64,000 nt of DNA from NCBI RefSeq assembly GCF_030012175.1, contig NZ_JASCXW010000002.1:62001-126000 (forward strand). The letters are read 5' to 3'. This document shows, in pieces, positions 9,999 through 20,100 of this stretch; the stretch's first letter is position 1; every line of letters begins with the position of its first letter. Made by a program: the position numbers and the translations under genes. Under the pieces are notes generated by a model. The model worked only from the letters and a program-made list of their open reading frames with translations. It searched no databases and was not told where the DNA came from. Source of the DNA: Peloplasma aerotolerans (GTDB taxonomy: Bacteria > Bacillota_I > Bacilli_A > Acholeplasmatales > Acholeplasmataceae).

Positions 9999-11345
9999 TT
10001 ATTTACCTAGACAAAATTTAGAAAATAATTCATCTAATAAATCATCTTGATAATTTTCGCCTAAGATTTCACCTAATGCTCTCCATGCTGCTGTTAGATC
10101 AATTGCATACACATCTACTGGCATGTCTAACTCAATTGACTTTAAAACATTGATTAAAGATTCTTTAGCCTCTTTAACTTTCATAATATGTCTAACATTC
10201 GACAAATAATTAAAGTCCCTTTGTCCGATATCCTCTAGAGATAATAATCTTAGAATAGCTTTTTCGAGTTCTTTTAATCCCGACTTAGTAATCGTTGAAA
10301 CTTGAAGAACTTCTTCTAAAGATAACACTTTTTTTAGATCCGATTTGTTGCCAATTATTAAACGCTTTTTGTCTCTTGTAAGATCTAAAAGTCTCATGTC
10401 TTCTTCAGATAACGCTTTACTTTGATCTAAAACAAGCAAGACAAGCTCAGCATCCTGAAGTGCTTCAATTGAGCGATTTACACCAATTTTTTCAACGAAA
10501 TCTTCTGTGTTTCGTATACCTGCAGTGTCGATTAACTTAAGCGTAACACCACTGATATTTATATAGGCTTCAATTGTATCTCTAGTGGTTCCTTCTATAT
10601 CAGTTACGATAGCCTTTTCTTCATCTAAAAGTGCATTTAACAAACTACTTTTCCCTACGTTTGGTTTACCTACAATAACTGTCTTTACACCTTCGCGAAT
10701 AAGTTGGTTCTTTTGAGATTCTTTTAAGAGGTCGTTGATATCTTGAATGAGTTCTTCAGTTCTTGGCTTTATAATTTCTTTGCTCATAATGATTGCATCA
10801 TCATATTCAGGATAGTCAATATTAACTTCTATTTGTGCAACAATTGTAAGCAGTTTCGATCTTAGATTTCGGATTAATCTTGATGTTTCTTTTTGAACAC
10901 CAAGGTTAGCTATCTTTAAAGCTTGTTCACTTTTTGCATGAATAAGGTCCATGATTGACTCTGCTTCGACTAAGTCAATTCTTCCGTTAAGGTAAGCTCT
11001 TTGACTGAACTCACCTGGTTCAGCTAATCTGATATTTAAATCTAATATGCGCTCTAAAACTTTTTGCGTGATTAAAATACCGCCATGTGTTGATATCTCA
11101 ACTGTATCTTCAGCAGTAAATGATTTAGGGGCCTTTAAAACAGCGACCATAACTTCATCTATGATTGAACCATTCTCGTCGAGAATATGTCCATAGTTTA
11201 AAGTATGGCTTTTCACTTTATTTAAATTTTTCCCTTTAAATATTTTATTGAATTCAGAAATTGCATCTTCACCACTAATACGAATCACAGAAATACCTGC
11301 GGTTCCAAAAGCGGTTGAAATTGCTGCAATTGTATCAAAATTCAT
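9999..11345 (-). CDS. mnmE: tRNA modification GTPase MnmE (TrmE)
   Basis: With MnmG it installs carboxymethylaminomethyl on the wobble uridine of tRNAs. The 448 residues have the N-terminal folate-binding domain beginning with the TIAAISTA motif. The G domain (about 215-370) shows GKPNVGKSSLLN, DTAGI and NKSD. The C-terminal motif FCLGK supplies the essential cysteine. It lies 3 nt after the MgtC gene and is the last gene of the operon starting at 14609. mnmG is not in the window, so the usual mnmE-mnmG pairing beside jag is broken here. Confidence 0.97.
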   Translation of the reverse strand: MNFDTIAAISTAFGTAGISVIRISGEDAISEFNKIFKGKNLNKVKSHTLNYGHILDENGSIIDEVMVAVLKAPKSFTAEDTVEISTHGGILITQKVLERILDLNIRLAEPGEFSQRAYLNGRIDLVEAESIMDLIHAKSEQALKIANLGVQKETSRLIRNLRSKLLTIVAQIEVNIDYPEYDDAIIMSKEIIKPRTEELIQDINDLLKESQKNQLIREGVKTVIVGKPNVGKSSLLNALLDEEKAIVTDIEGTTRDTIEAYINISGVTLKLIDTAGIRNTEDFVEKIGVNRSIEALQDAELVLLVLDQSKALSEEDMRLLDLTRDKKRLIIGNKSDLKKVLSLEEVLQVSTITKSGLKELEKAILRLLSLEDIGQRDFNYLSNVRHIMKVKEAKESLINVLKSIELDMPVDVYAIDLTAAWRALGEILGENYQDDLLDELFSKFCLGK

Positions 11346-11348
11346 GTA

Positions 11349-11858
11349 TTATTCTCCATCTCTTGAATGGGTATGTTCACGGTTTGCTTTTGGTTTTAAT
11401 GGGTTGAATCCTCTCGCGATATCTCTTGATAAAACAAATATGACGATGAATACACCTAGGATTGTTCCTACAACCAAATAACCACTACCAAGAATTAATC
11501 CAATCATTGCTGTAAACCAAATGGTTGCGGCTGTTGTTATACCTTTAACAACATTTGCTTGATCTTTGATAATGACACCTGCTCCAACAAAACCAACACC
11601 AGTAATGACTTGTGCAATAACTCTTTGCTGTTCTGGGTCACTAAATCCTGCTGAAATTTGTTGTTCAAACATTAATCTTTGCATAACTGCGATACCTGCA
11701 CTTGCCATAGCAACTAAAATGTGTGAAGATAAACCTGCAGCCTTCCCTACATTTTGACGCTCAAGACCGACGAAAGCTGCAACAAAAAATGTAAGTGCTA
11801 ATGGAAGTATAACTTTAAGTATGATATCCGTTAAAGTTAAATTTGCATCTAATATCAT
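11349..11858 (-). CDS. MgtC/SapB family membrane protein
   Basis: This 169-residue hydrophobic protein has about four to five membrane segments and the MgtC N-terminal signature (FVGLERQNVGKAAGLSSHILVAMASA and GVGFVGAGVIIKD). MgtC relatives are linked to Mg2+ limitation and to inhibition of F-type ATP synthase, but members of this short clade lack a proven function. The stop is 3 nt from mnmE and the start overlaps the upstream TtcA-like gene by 4 nt, so it belongs to that operon. Confidence 0.9.
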   Translation of the reverse strand: MILDANLTLTDIILKVILPLALTFFVAAFVGLERQNVGKAAGLSSHILVAMASAGIAVMQRLMFEQQISAGFSDPEQQRVIAQVITGVGFVGAGVIIKDQANVVKGITTAATIWFTAMIGLILGSGYLVVGTILGVFIVIFVLSRDIARGFNPLKPKANREHTHSRDGE

Positions 11859-12721
11859 TTCTTTTTTCTCCTCTCATCATAGAGTTCATTAAAATGTACT
11901 CTCTTTGTATCATTACGATAGCCTAAGATAGCTTCCAAATTGACGTTGGTAGCAGAGTTGAATATTTGCTGATCAACGTCTGGGTTGACTTTTCTTAAGT
12001 TTTCGATTAATTCCTTAATTTCTCTTCTTTTCGAAGATGTCTTTTCAGCAACAACTGTACATCCACAGTTCATTGCTTGAATCCCACTATGTTTTATCCA
12101 CCTTATAATATCTTTTTCTCTAACAAACATCATAGGTCTAATTAATTCAATGTCTTCAAAATTCTCTGCCTGAATTTTGGGTACCATTGTCATAAATGCT
12201 CCATTATAGAAGATATTTAAGAGTGTTGTTTCAATAACATCATCCTTATGATGCCCTAATGCTAACTTGTTGCATCCTAGATCTTTAGCTGCTTTATAGA
12301 GAAATCCTCTTCTCATCCTTGCACACATATAGCAAGGATTTTCTTTTGCAATTTTTCCTATAACATCAAATATTTCAGATTCTTTAACAACAACTGGGAT
12401 GTCTAGGTAGCTACAATTATTAAGTAATAATTCTTTATTGACTTGTCTAAATCCAGGATCCATTGCAAGAAATACAAGTTCAAATGGTATTTTATTATGT
12501 CTTTTTAATTCTTGAAATAACTTCGCAAGGATTAAACTATCCTTGCCTCCTGATATACCAACGGCAATCTTATCTCCTGGTTGAATCAGATTATACTCGT
12601 TTATCGCTTGTACAAATGGTCTAAATATATCTTTTTTGTATGTTTTAATTAAACTTCTTTCAATTTCATTTAAAGGAAGCTTAGGGTTTTCTACAATAAT
12701 GGTCTTACATTCTTGTTGCAT
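11855..12721 (-). CDS. TtcA-like ATP-binding tRNA thiolation protein
   Basis: The PP-loop SGGKDS (about residue 56) identifies an N-type ATP pyrophosphatase. CYMCARMRR (about 142) supplies a CxxC pair and GHHKDDVIET follows, the pattern of the TtcA/TilS-like superfamily that makes 2-thiocytidine at tRNA position 32. A further cysteine pair occurs at NCGC (about 222), compatible with an Fe-S cluster. The 288-residue length fits. It could be another TtcA-clade sulfurtransferase, so no symbol is assigned. Confidence 0.85.
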   Translation of the reverse strand: MQQECKTIIVENPKLPLNEIERSLIKTYKKDIFRPFVQAINEYNLIQPGDKIAVGISGGKDSLILAKLFQELKRHNKIPFELVFLAMDPGFRQVNKELLLNNCSYLDIPVVVKESEIFDVIGKIAKENPCYMCARMRRGFLYKAAKDLGCNKLALGHHKDDVIETTLLNIFYNGAFMTMVPKIQAENFEDIELIRPMMFVREKDIIRWIKHSGIQAMNCGCTVVAEKTSSKRREIKELIENLRKVNPDVDQQIFNSATNVNLEAILGYRNDTKRVHFNELYDERRKKK

Positions 12722-12727
12722 GATTGA

Positions 12728-13669
12728 TTAAACCTCATGTTGATAAGCTTTGATCACTTCTTCAACATCTTTTATAAATTCGGGGAGTTGTTCCCAGTTT
12801 TCTAATTTAGCACCAGCAGCTTTGGCATGTCCACCACCACCATATTGATTTGCTAATTTGTCAATCGTAGGACCGTTTGATCTTAAACGTATTCTGATTT
12901 CTCCTGGATATTCAATAAACAACGCCCATACTGGAAATCCTTCAATACCCCCAATTAAACTAACAACAGAGGCTGCTTGTTCATCAGATACATCATATTT
13001 TTCAATAATGTCTCTTGTCATTTTGAGATATACAAAACCATTGGTTGTTACAAAATTGCTGTAAACATAACCTTTTAGTGCAATCATTTGTAAAGATTCT
13101 TTACCTAAATTTCCATCAATGTATTCAACATCTACACCTTTTTCAATCAACATCCCTGCTATTTGATGTGTGAGTTTTGAAACCCCTCTAAAACGGAATC
13201 TACCTGTATCAGTAACAATGCCCGTATATAAAGCATTAGCACCTTCTAATGTCATACTGAGTTCATTTTTAAACTTGTTATAGAAATAAGCAATCATTTG
13301 GGAACAAGCAGGAAATGATGTGTCAACCCAACGAAGGTCACCATAGTCATCTACTGGAATGTGATGATCTATTTTGATGACTTCTTTTCCTTTTGTATAT
13401 CTACTATCACTAATTCTATCTTGTACTGCTGTATCAACAACAATAGATAAAGCATTTTCATAAACATCATCGGTTATTGTATCTACTTTTCCTAAAAAAT
13501 CAACAAAATGGCTCGTCTCCCCCACAACATAAACTTTTTTGTTTGGAAATGATGTTTTAATAATATTTGATAGACCAAATTGAGAACCATAACAGTCTCC
13601 ATCTGGTCTTTTGTGTCCATGAATAATAATTGTGTCATATGACTTGATTTTATTTAATATTCTTTGCAT
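12728..13669 (-). CDS. DHH/DHHA1 phosphoesterase (NrnA-like), second of a tandem pair
   Basis: The N-terminal DHH domain has GHKRPDGDCYGS (about residue 20), VDTAVQ and KIDHHIP. The C-terminal DHHA1 domain ends with YGGGGHAKAAG. These place it with NrnA/PAP-phosphatase-like enzymes that degrade nanoRNA, pAp or cyclic dinucleotide products. I chose the ATG at 13669, 20 bp inside the upstream gene. It has an AAGGG site 9 nt away and aligns with the paralogue's start; a longer form from 13687 is possible. It is cotranscribed with the paralogue directly upstream. Confidence 0.9.
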   Translation of the reverse strand: MQRILNKIKSYDTIIIHGHKRPDGDCYGSQFGLSNIIKTSFPNKKVYVVGETSHFVDFLGKVDTITDDVYENALSIVVDTAVQDRISDSRYTKGKEVIKIDHHIPVDDYGDLRWVDTSFPACSQMIAYFYNKFKNELSMTLEGANALYTGIVTDTGRFRFRGVSKLTHQIAGMLIEKGVDVEYIDGNLGKESLQMIALKGYVYSNFVTTNGFVYLKMTRDIIEKYDVSDEQAASVVSLIGGIEGFPVWALFIEYPGEIRIRLRSNGPTIDKLANQYGGGGHAKAAGAKLENWEQLPEFIKDVEEVIKAYQHEV

Positions 13670-14609
13670 AGTCTTTTGCCCTTTCATCAAAATCTTTTAG
13701 TACAAGATCAACTTCATCCCAATTCTTGAGGCTTGCTCCACAAGCTTGGTTATGGCCACCACCACCATATTTTTTTGCAATATCTACAATGGTAATGCCT
13801 CTAGATCTAAACTCTCCAACGATAACATTGTTTTCAACATCTTCAGTAAAGTTCGCCCAAATAGGAATTTCCTTAATTCCAGCCATTTGATTAACCATAC
13901 CTCTAGATATAGCTTGAAACTCTAATCCACTTTTTTCAATTAACTCAACATCGTTTTTTCGATATGCAACACCGTTTGGTGTTATATCAAATGATGAGAA
14001 TAAATTTTTGGTCTGTCTTTTTTGTAATGTCTCTGTATAAATATAATCATAAAAATTTTGATACGATGGATTGAATTTGGTTATATATGCCGCAAGCTCA
14101 AATGTTTTACTCGCATTGTTTAAGTATAAAAATCTTCCTGTATCTGTTACCATGCCACCATATAAATAAGTTGCTGCTTCTGGTGATACTCTAAGACCGT
14201 ATTCTTTGATTAAATCGATAATCATCTCTGATGCTGATGCAAAAGTTGCATCTTTATAAAATATGGAGACATCAGGTAAATCAGTGTCATTTTGATGATG
14301 GTCAATAATGATGATTTCCTTAGCGAGTTTGTATCGATCATCACTAATTAATTTGGACACAGACACATCAGTAATAATCGCTAATGCATCTTGGTAATAT
14401 TCATCTGGTATTACGTCCATTGATGCAAGATACACCATGTCGTTTACATCACCGACGATGTAAACTCTTTTATTTGGATAGTTCTCTTTGATGGTCAAAT
14501 ATAAACCATACTGTGAACCAATAGCATCCATATCTGGTCTTATATGTCTATGGATAATTATTTTATCATATGCTTCAATTTTTTTGATAATTTTTTGTTT
14601 AATATTCAT
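13650..14609 (-). CDS. DHH/DHHA1 phosphoesterase (NrnA-like), first of a tandem pair
   Basis: This 319-residue paralogue of the next gene has HRHIRPDMDAIGSQYGL, ITDVS, IIDHHQND and a C-terminal KYGGGGHNQACGASL. The metal ligands of the DHH domain are present, as is the GGGH substrate loop. It heads the operon DHH-DHH-ttcA-like-mgtC-mnmE. An AGGAG site precedes the ATG. The two copies have clearly diverged (for example the replacement of DGD by DMD in the first motif), so they probably differ in substrate or form a heteromer. Confidence 0.9.
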   Translation of the reverse strand: MNIKQKIIKKIEAYDKIIIHRHIRPDMDAIGSQYGLYLTIKENYPNKRVYIVGDVNDMVYLASMDVIPDEYYQDALAIITDVSVSKLISDDRYKLAKEIIIIDHHQNDTDLPDVSIFYKDATFASASEMIIDLIKEYGLRVSPEAATYLYGGMVTDTGRFLYLNNASKTFELAAYITKFNPSYQNFYDYIYTETLQKRQTKNLFSSFDITPNGVAYRKNDVELIEKSGLEFQAISRGMVNQMAGIKEIPIWANFTEDVENNVIVGEFRSRGITIVDIAKKYGGGGHNQACGASLKNWDEVDLVLKDFDERAKDYAKNIK

Positions 14610-14657
14610 GGTGAACTCCTTTTTTTAGTGATTAGAATAGTATATCATAACTTGAGT

Positions 14658-14687
14658 AAAAAAGCGATTTTTATTTATCGCTTTTTC
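14658..14687 (-). terminator. Intrinsic terminator after the 278-residue membrane protein gene
   Basis: A 10-bp stem AAAAAGCGAT/ATCGCTTTTT (14659-14668 with 14677-14686) has an 8-nt AT-rich loop. Its T-run is on the minus strand. Confidence 0.85.
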
Positions 14688-14690
14688 AAA

Positions 14691-15527
14691 TTATTTATGC
14701 TTTTTTTGTTCGGTATTATCTTGGTGTATTCTTTTAATATCTTTTTGTAAATTACTTGATGGTCTTGCTTTCCCAAGTTTTCTTCTTGGTCTAACAGAAT
14801 AGATATAGTAAGTATATAATACAATAAGTACTAATGTGATTCCTCCTGAAATAACTAAAGCAGGAAAAGTGTTAATTTCGACATGTTGATGTAATTTTAT
14901 CTCATCTGTTTCTAATGTAGGATAATTATTATCATGATTATTGTAATAATCTATGATTATATTTGCAAACACAAAATCCGCTTCTTGTTTTTGAACATCG
15001 ATGATGATTTCTGTTTCAGATGTAGCATTTTCAGGCGTATAGCTTAGTATTAAAGATTCTAAAACCGTTGCTCCATCTTTAAAAATATCTGATACTTCAA
15101 AAACTTTATAACTTGATGAATCAGTCACCACTGTATAAACTTCTAAATTAAAATATTTTAAAAACCAAATTGGTATTTCTTCAGTATCCGTTTTAAGGGT
15201 AGCGGCCATATCAGTTAACCCGATTTCACCATCAATGGTGACGATTGTGAACTCAAAATAATGCTTTAACTCACTATTAACTACCGCTGCTGTTTCAAAA
15301 CCTCTAATGTTTAAAGTGAACTCATCTGTTGTGATAACTTCATTTATCATTGGCTCTTTACTTTGAAAGTTTGCTCTTAATAAGACATGATAGTTATCTT
15401 CTTCTAATGCAGTATTGATGACATCTGCCATTTTTCTAGCTGCAAAAACACCTTCTACAAAAATGATGACACCAAAAAATATTAAAGCCATTAATAATGT
15501 AAATAAAATTGCCTTGAAATACTTCAT
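14691..15527 (-). CDS. Bitopic membrane protein with extracytoplasmic domain, function unknown
   Basis: Hydrophobic segments lie at about residues 7-29 and 213-235, enclosing a roughly 185-residue extracytoplasmic domain rich in beta-type sequence. The C-terminal tail is basic and cytoplasmic (VRPRRKLGKARPSSN onwards). I do not recognise a family. It starts 3 nt after the upstream nuclease lipoprotein gene and ends at a terminator, so the two form one transcription unit. This suggests a partner role at the membrane, but no function can be assigned. Confidence 0.75.
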   Translation of the reverse strand: MKYFKAILFTLLMALIFFGVIIFVEGVFAARKMADVINTALEEDNYHVLLRANFQSKEPMINEVITTDEFTLNIRGFETAAVVNSELKHYFEFTIVTIDGEIGLTDMAATLKTDTEEIPIWFLKYFNLEVYTVVTDSSSYKVFEVSDIFKDGATVLESLILSYTPENATSETEIIIDVQKQEADFVFANIIIDYYNNHDNNYPTLETDEIKLHQHVEINTFPALVISGGITLVLIVLYTYYIYSVRPRRKLGKARPSSNLQKDIKRIHQDNTEQKKHK

Positions 15528-15530
15528 TCC

Positions 15531-17000
15531 TTATGCCCAAATTCCTATTCTTTGTGCTCTAGCGCTTGCCTCTGCTCTTCTAAACCACTCATTTAATGTA
15601 ACTCCATTATATATAAAGTGCTCATTTGGATCTGCATAGTTGTTTTCGCTATGACCCATTAACATCATTTGATAGTTCGTAAGAACACCATCGGCCCATA
15701 CTAAACCTAAACTTCTACCATAGTGTTCGACTGGTCCCAAATATGGATCATGTTGAACATAGATTGCTGATGCATTTGAAAGTAAGCTATCCAGATAGTT
15801 TTTCGCTTGTTCAGCTAGAGCTCTATCTTTTGGATCTGGTGCGCTTATTTCTCGAGCATTAATACCACCAAATCTTACTCTTTCATCTCCCATGAATCCA
15901 GGGCTAAAATATGCAGTATCACCATCAACGACTCCAGCTCCATCCAAGACAACTAGCGACATACCTCTTGGTGTATCAAATCCACCAGGAAGTTCTAAAT
16001 CTTCTTGTAAAAACGTAAATGATTGTGGGAATGGTGTTGGATGACTATCTAGAATCTCAAAATAATCTCTGTGATAAGTATCCCATTCGCTATTAACAAA
16101 CTCTAAATTAGATTCAACTATATTCTGATTTCTAACCATAATTCGATTAGCAAAAAACATCACATAGACTTTATAAAATCCGAATTCATCAATAAATGAC
16201 CCTTTGTGATCGAGTAGTTTAATATAATCTTTACCCACAAACGTGAGTTCATCTGACAAGATATCTGCTTTTTGTTTCATCTCATTTGATGCGTCCGGAT
16301 GCACAATCAGTAATGTATCATTAGCACCAAGTTTTGTTCCCTCTGGAATAACAAAAGCATTAGATTCTTCTTCAGCACCATCTAAATAGAATGATAGTTT
16401 ATATCCCTCTAGTGATACTTCTTTATCCAATGAGTTATATATTTCAATAGCACGATTAAATCCAGTACCTGATGCATATTTAGATATATATATTGGTGAT
16501 CGATAAGCACTAGGATATCTAGCGATAACAATTGATACTATCGAACCTGCTTGTAGTTCTTGACCAACTTCAAATGTTCCGCCATACTCAATAACAGTCC
16601 CTTCATTGTGTTCAGTTGAATCACGATATGTAACGTTATATTGCAGATTAAGATTGGTAAGTGCTACAGCTGCTTGAATTTCTGTTCGACCTGACAAATC
16701 AGGTAAAAGAATCTTATGTATTGAAATATAGATTAAAAGATCAGTTTCAGATAAATTTACCAACATGCCTGCTGATAATCCGTTACCATATCTAATAAAT
16801 GAATCTTCAGGGATATTAAAGTTAATCTCTTCAGTAAACTCGTAGTTTGCTCCCAAACTATCAAGTTCAGCTATTATTTGTGTTTTTGTTAAGCCATTTA
16901 AAACTGGTAATTGTACTTCTTTATTTGTATTGCCATTACATGCAACAAGCGTTAATCCAATAATTAATATGGATAATATGCTATAAATTCTCTTTAGCAT
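15531..17000 (-). CDS. Surface lipoprotein with PASTA-like, LTD-like and thermonuclease (SNase) domains
   Basis: The signal peptide ends in the lipobox LVAC (Cys21). Two PASTA-like repeats (about 30-95 and 98-160) follow, then an LTD-like beta domain (about 168-330). A C-terminal staphylococcal-nuclease domain (about 350-489) has VVDGDT (Asp359/361), Arg376, Glu384 and YGR with Arg429. The calcium-ligand aspartate expected in RxxxxDxxE reads Asn381 here. It is predicted to be an anchored extracellular nuclease. An extended -10 (TGTTATAAT, minus strand 17036-17044) and a terminator upstream show that it is transcribed separately from the ABC operon. The next gene downstream is 3 nt away. Confidence 0.85.
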   Translation of the reverse strand: MLKRIYSILSILIIGLTLVACNGNTNKEVQLPVLNGLTKTQIIAELDSLGANYEFTEEINFNIPEDSFIRYGNGLSAGMLVNLSETDLLIYISIHKILLPDLSGRTEIQAAVALTNLNLQYNVTYRDSTEHNEGTVIEYGGTFEVGQELQAGSIVSIVIARYPSAYRSPIYISKYASGTGFNRAIEIYNSLDKEVSLEGYKLSFYLDGAEEESNAFVIPEGTKLGANDTLLIVHPDASNEMKQKADILSDELTFVGKDYIKLLDHKGSFIDEFGFYKVYVMFFANRIMVRNQNIVESNLEFVNSEWDTYHRDYFEILDSHPTPFPQSFTFLQEDLELPGGFDTPRGMSLVVLDGAGVVDGDTAYFSPGFMGDERVRFGGINAREISAPDPKDRALAEQAKNYLDSLLSNASAIYVQHDPYLGPVEHYGRSLGLVWADGVLTNYQMMLMGHSENNYADPNEHFIYNGVTLNEWFRRAEASARAQRIGIWA

Positions 17001-17035
17001 TTCATATTCCTCTTTTCTTTGCTTCTTGTGTAATT

Positions 17036-17044
17036 ATTATAACA
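17036..17044 (-). promoter_or_regulatory. Extended -10 promoter of the nuclease lipoprotein gene
   Basis: TGTTATAAT on the minus strand lies 36 nt upstream of the ATG. No strong -35 is present. Confidence 0.5.
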
Positions 17045-17110
17045 TATTTAGTGAGAATTTTTATTATATAATTACTTATGTAATAAGTAACTCAGGATTA
17101 TATTGAAAGA

Positions 17111-17151
17111 AAAAGACTTGGTTCTTACGAGGTGTAAGTACCAAGTCTTTT
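17111..17151 (-). terminator. Terminator of the ABC importer/surface protein operon
   Basis: Arms AAAAGACTTGG (17111-17121) and CCAAGTCTTTT (17141-17151) form a long stem with further inner pairing (CTTAC with GTAAG). T-rich DNA follows on the minus strand. Confidence 0.9.
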
Positions 17152-17180
17152 GATTGTTTGTAAATAAATGTGCTAATTAA

Positions 17181-20100
17181 CTATTCTGTAAATCCATAAA
17201 GCTTGATTCCGTCGATGTTCATTCTTGAGTTATTTCCATCTGGTCCACTAAATACCCATTGAACCATTAAGCTGTCACCATATTCAACATCAGTTAAATC
17301 TTCATAATCTAATACAACAACAACTTCTTCTAGAGTGCTTTGAGTACCTTCAGGCATTGTCCAAACATTAATCCATGTTGTCCCACCATCTGCTGAAACT
17401 TCAAATGATAAAACTCCTAATGTAAGACTTCCATAGTGAGCATAATTGAACTCAATTTGTGTTAAATTATTGTATGCATTATTAATTCTTGCATATCCAG
17501 GACCACGTCCTCTAATAGCCCAACTTCCAATTTTCTTATCATCAGCTAAGTTCCCTCTTACAGCCTCACTTAGGGTCCATTCTGTACCTTCATCATCCAT
17601 GGTTCCTGTAGCATACGAAGTTTTAGCTGTTGAAGTCTCAAAACTTGTTTCATATAATACTACGGCTTGTGGTTCAGATGAATCAACATAATTAACTGTT
17701 ACAGTTACAGAAACAGCTAACTCTTCTACACCTAATTTAAGTGTTAATGAAATTGTATAAACTGTGTTTTCAGTAACATCATCCCATACTTGTACTTCTT
17801 CAACAACAACGATTGCTCCAATTGGATCAGATATGATATCTTCAACTGTTATTGCTTCATCACCTAGTGAAGGTGTAGGAACTGCTGTTCCCATATCAAA
17901 AGTTTTACCTTCAAAAGTTTCTTCCATAATAACTTTTGCTGCTTCTAATTTTTCCATATCTGTTAATTCAACAAATTCGAATTGATTAACTGATATTGGG
18001 AAAAGTCTTGGCCCAAAATTCCAATCTACATGAATTTCAGTAATGTTAACGGTTTGTCCAACTACAGCATCTTTAAATAAGTCATTGATGACGCCTGAAG
18101 AGGTTCTTGCTCTAACGGTAATTGTTTTACCATCAAGTTCTATAACCATTTCTTGTCCGCTTGTAGTTACACTTACTACTTCACCACTTAAACTAACTCT
18201 TCTTCCTTGATATAAAACATTATCAAGAACATCTAGATCAGTAATTACTTCTGGTGCTGGTAATACAAAATCACCTTCTGCTGGTGTATATGTAGCACCT
18301 TGGGCAACCTGTATCAATCCATTGAAGTTACCAATTTTACCATCGACATGGAATATATCTCCAATTTCAACATCGATTGGTAGTGCTGGGTTGTGTAGAA
18401 CAATTGTTCCAGTCTCATCTTCCATAAAAGCTTTGGACCAGTTTAGGAAAGTAGTATTCCATCCATCAAATCCAGTCACAACACCAACAAATAAAACTTC
18501 TTCATTAACTTCTTTAGCTGCTGCTTCAGCAATTGTCATAATAACAATTTCTTCCCATAAAGCAACTAAAGTTATATCTTCAGTTATAGGTGTATTGAAA
18601 TCAAATAAATCTGTTTCTCCAAATAATGCCCAACCTAAGAAAGTAAAGCCTGCTCTTGTTGGGTCTGAAGGTTGAGTAACTAGTTCATCTTTTTCAATAG
18701 TTACGATTGTAGGCTCATCTGCATCATCATAATTTAAATCAAATGTCACGTCAACTGGCTCATCAACAGTAATAAACTTATGAACTTCAATAGACTTAAC
18801 AGCTAATCTTAATGAGAAAGTTCCTGATTGTACTCCAGCAGATCTTACAAATAATCGAACATATACGTCACCTGTTAGATCAACTGAAATGATATTAGAT
18901 GCTGAACTAGCAGTATCCCAAGTATCTTTAAAGTTCGTTCCATCTGTCCAAGTGATTCCATCATCTGAAGTTTGAATATAAATGCCCTCTGCAAAATCTA
19001 TATTGTATTGTGCATCCGTTGTCCAGTTTTCAATATTGAATACTACTTTGTGTGCTCCGACAACTTGATTTTGAATTAACAAGTATGGACTGTTCCAACT
19101 ATTTCCAGATCTAATTCCTAGTACAATTGCTGAATAGCTTGTGCCAGTCGGAGTACTAATGTTTGCATTCAATCTTGTAAATGTTTCTCCATTTACAATT
19201 GCATCCGTTGGTACTGTTACATATGAGGTCGCATTATCTAAATCATTAAAATCATAAGTCGTAACTTGATTGATAGCTGCTACCCATTTAGCATATAATG
19301 TTAAATCAGCTTCAACTTCTGTATCAACATCCCATTCTAATGTTAATTCAGCATCAGTAAACCAACCATCAAATGCGAAATCTTCTTTTATCATTGTTGG
19401 ATATTCTAAAATTTTTCTTCCATCAACAACTTGAATTGTTTCAACTACATCTTCACCATCCATGAAAACAACATCGTGTCTTTCAAGATTAGGATCTGCT
19501 TCTACTGTAACTTGGCCAGAAACATAATAGCCAATTTGTGGGTTGTTGCTTGCCCAAGTTAATGGCGCATCAATAACATCAATTAAGTCGTCTACTTCAG
19601 CATTTGCTAATATGTTAGCTCCGCCTGTGATTGCAACTCTTGCATCCCATCTAATAACAATAGATTTTTCACCTAATGTAATTGTTACTGCAATGTTTCC
19701 ATGTTGATCAACAGCTACATCACTAACTGTACCACCTGTAATTGAAACTAATTTACTTTGGTGAGTCAATAGTGCTGCTGGAGTCCAATCTAAATCTGTA
19801 ATGTCAACTTTTAGAATATGAGCAGCTTCTGTTGTTACTTCAACCTCTACGATATTTCTCAATTGCTCTAATCCATTAAATGTAGATCTATATCCTTCAA
19901 TAACAACAACTTTACCGAAAGCTGCTCTAATAGCATCAGCATTGTCAGTAGGGGTTCCACTACCAATAAATAATGCCATTGCTCCAGTTTCATCATGAAG
20001 GATAACGGTATCATTACCACTATAACCCACGACTGTACCTTTAACTTTAATATTATCAGTACTTGTTATCGCTAGTGCTTCTTCAATCGTTAATACTGGT

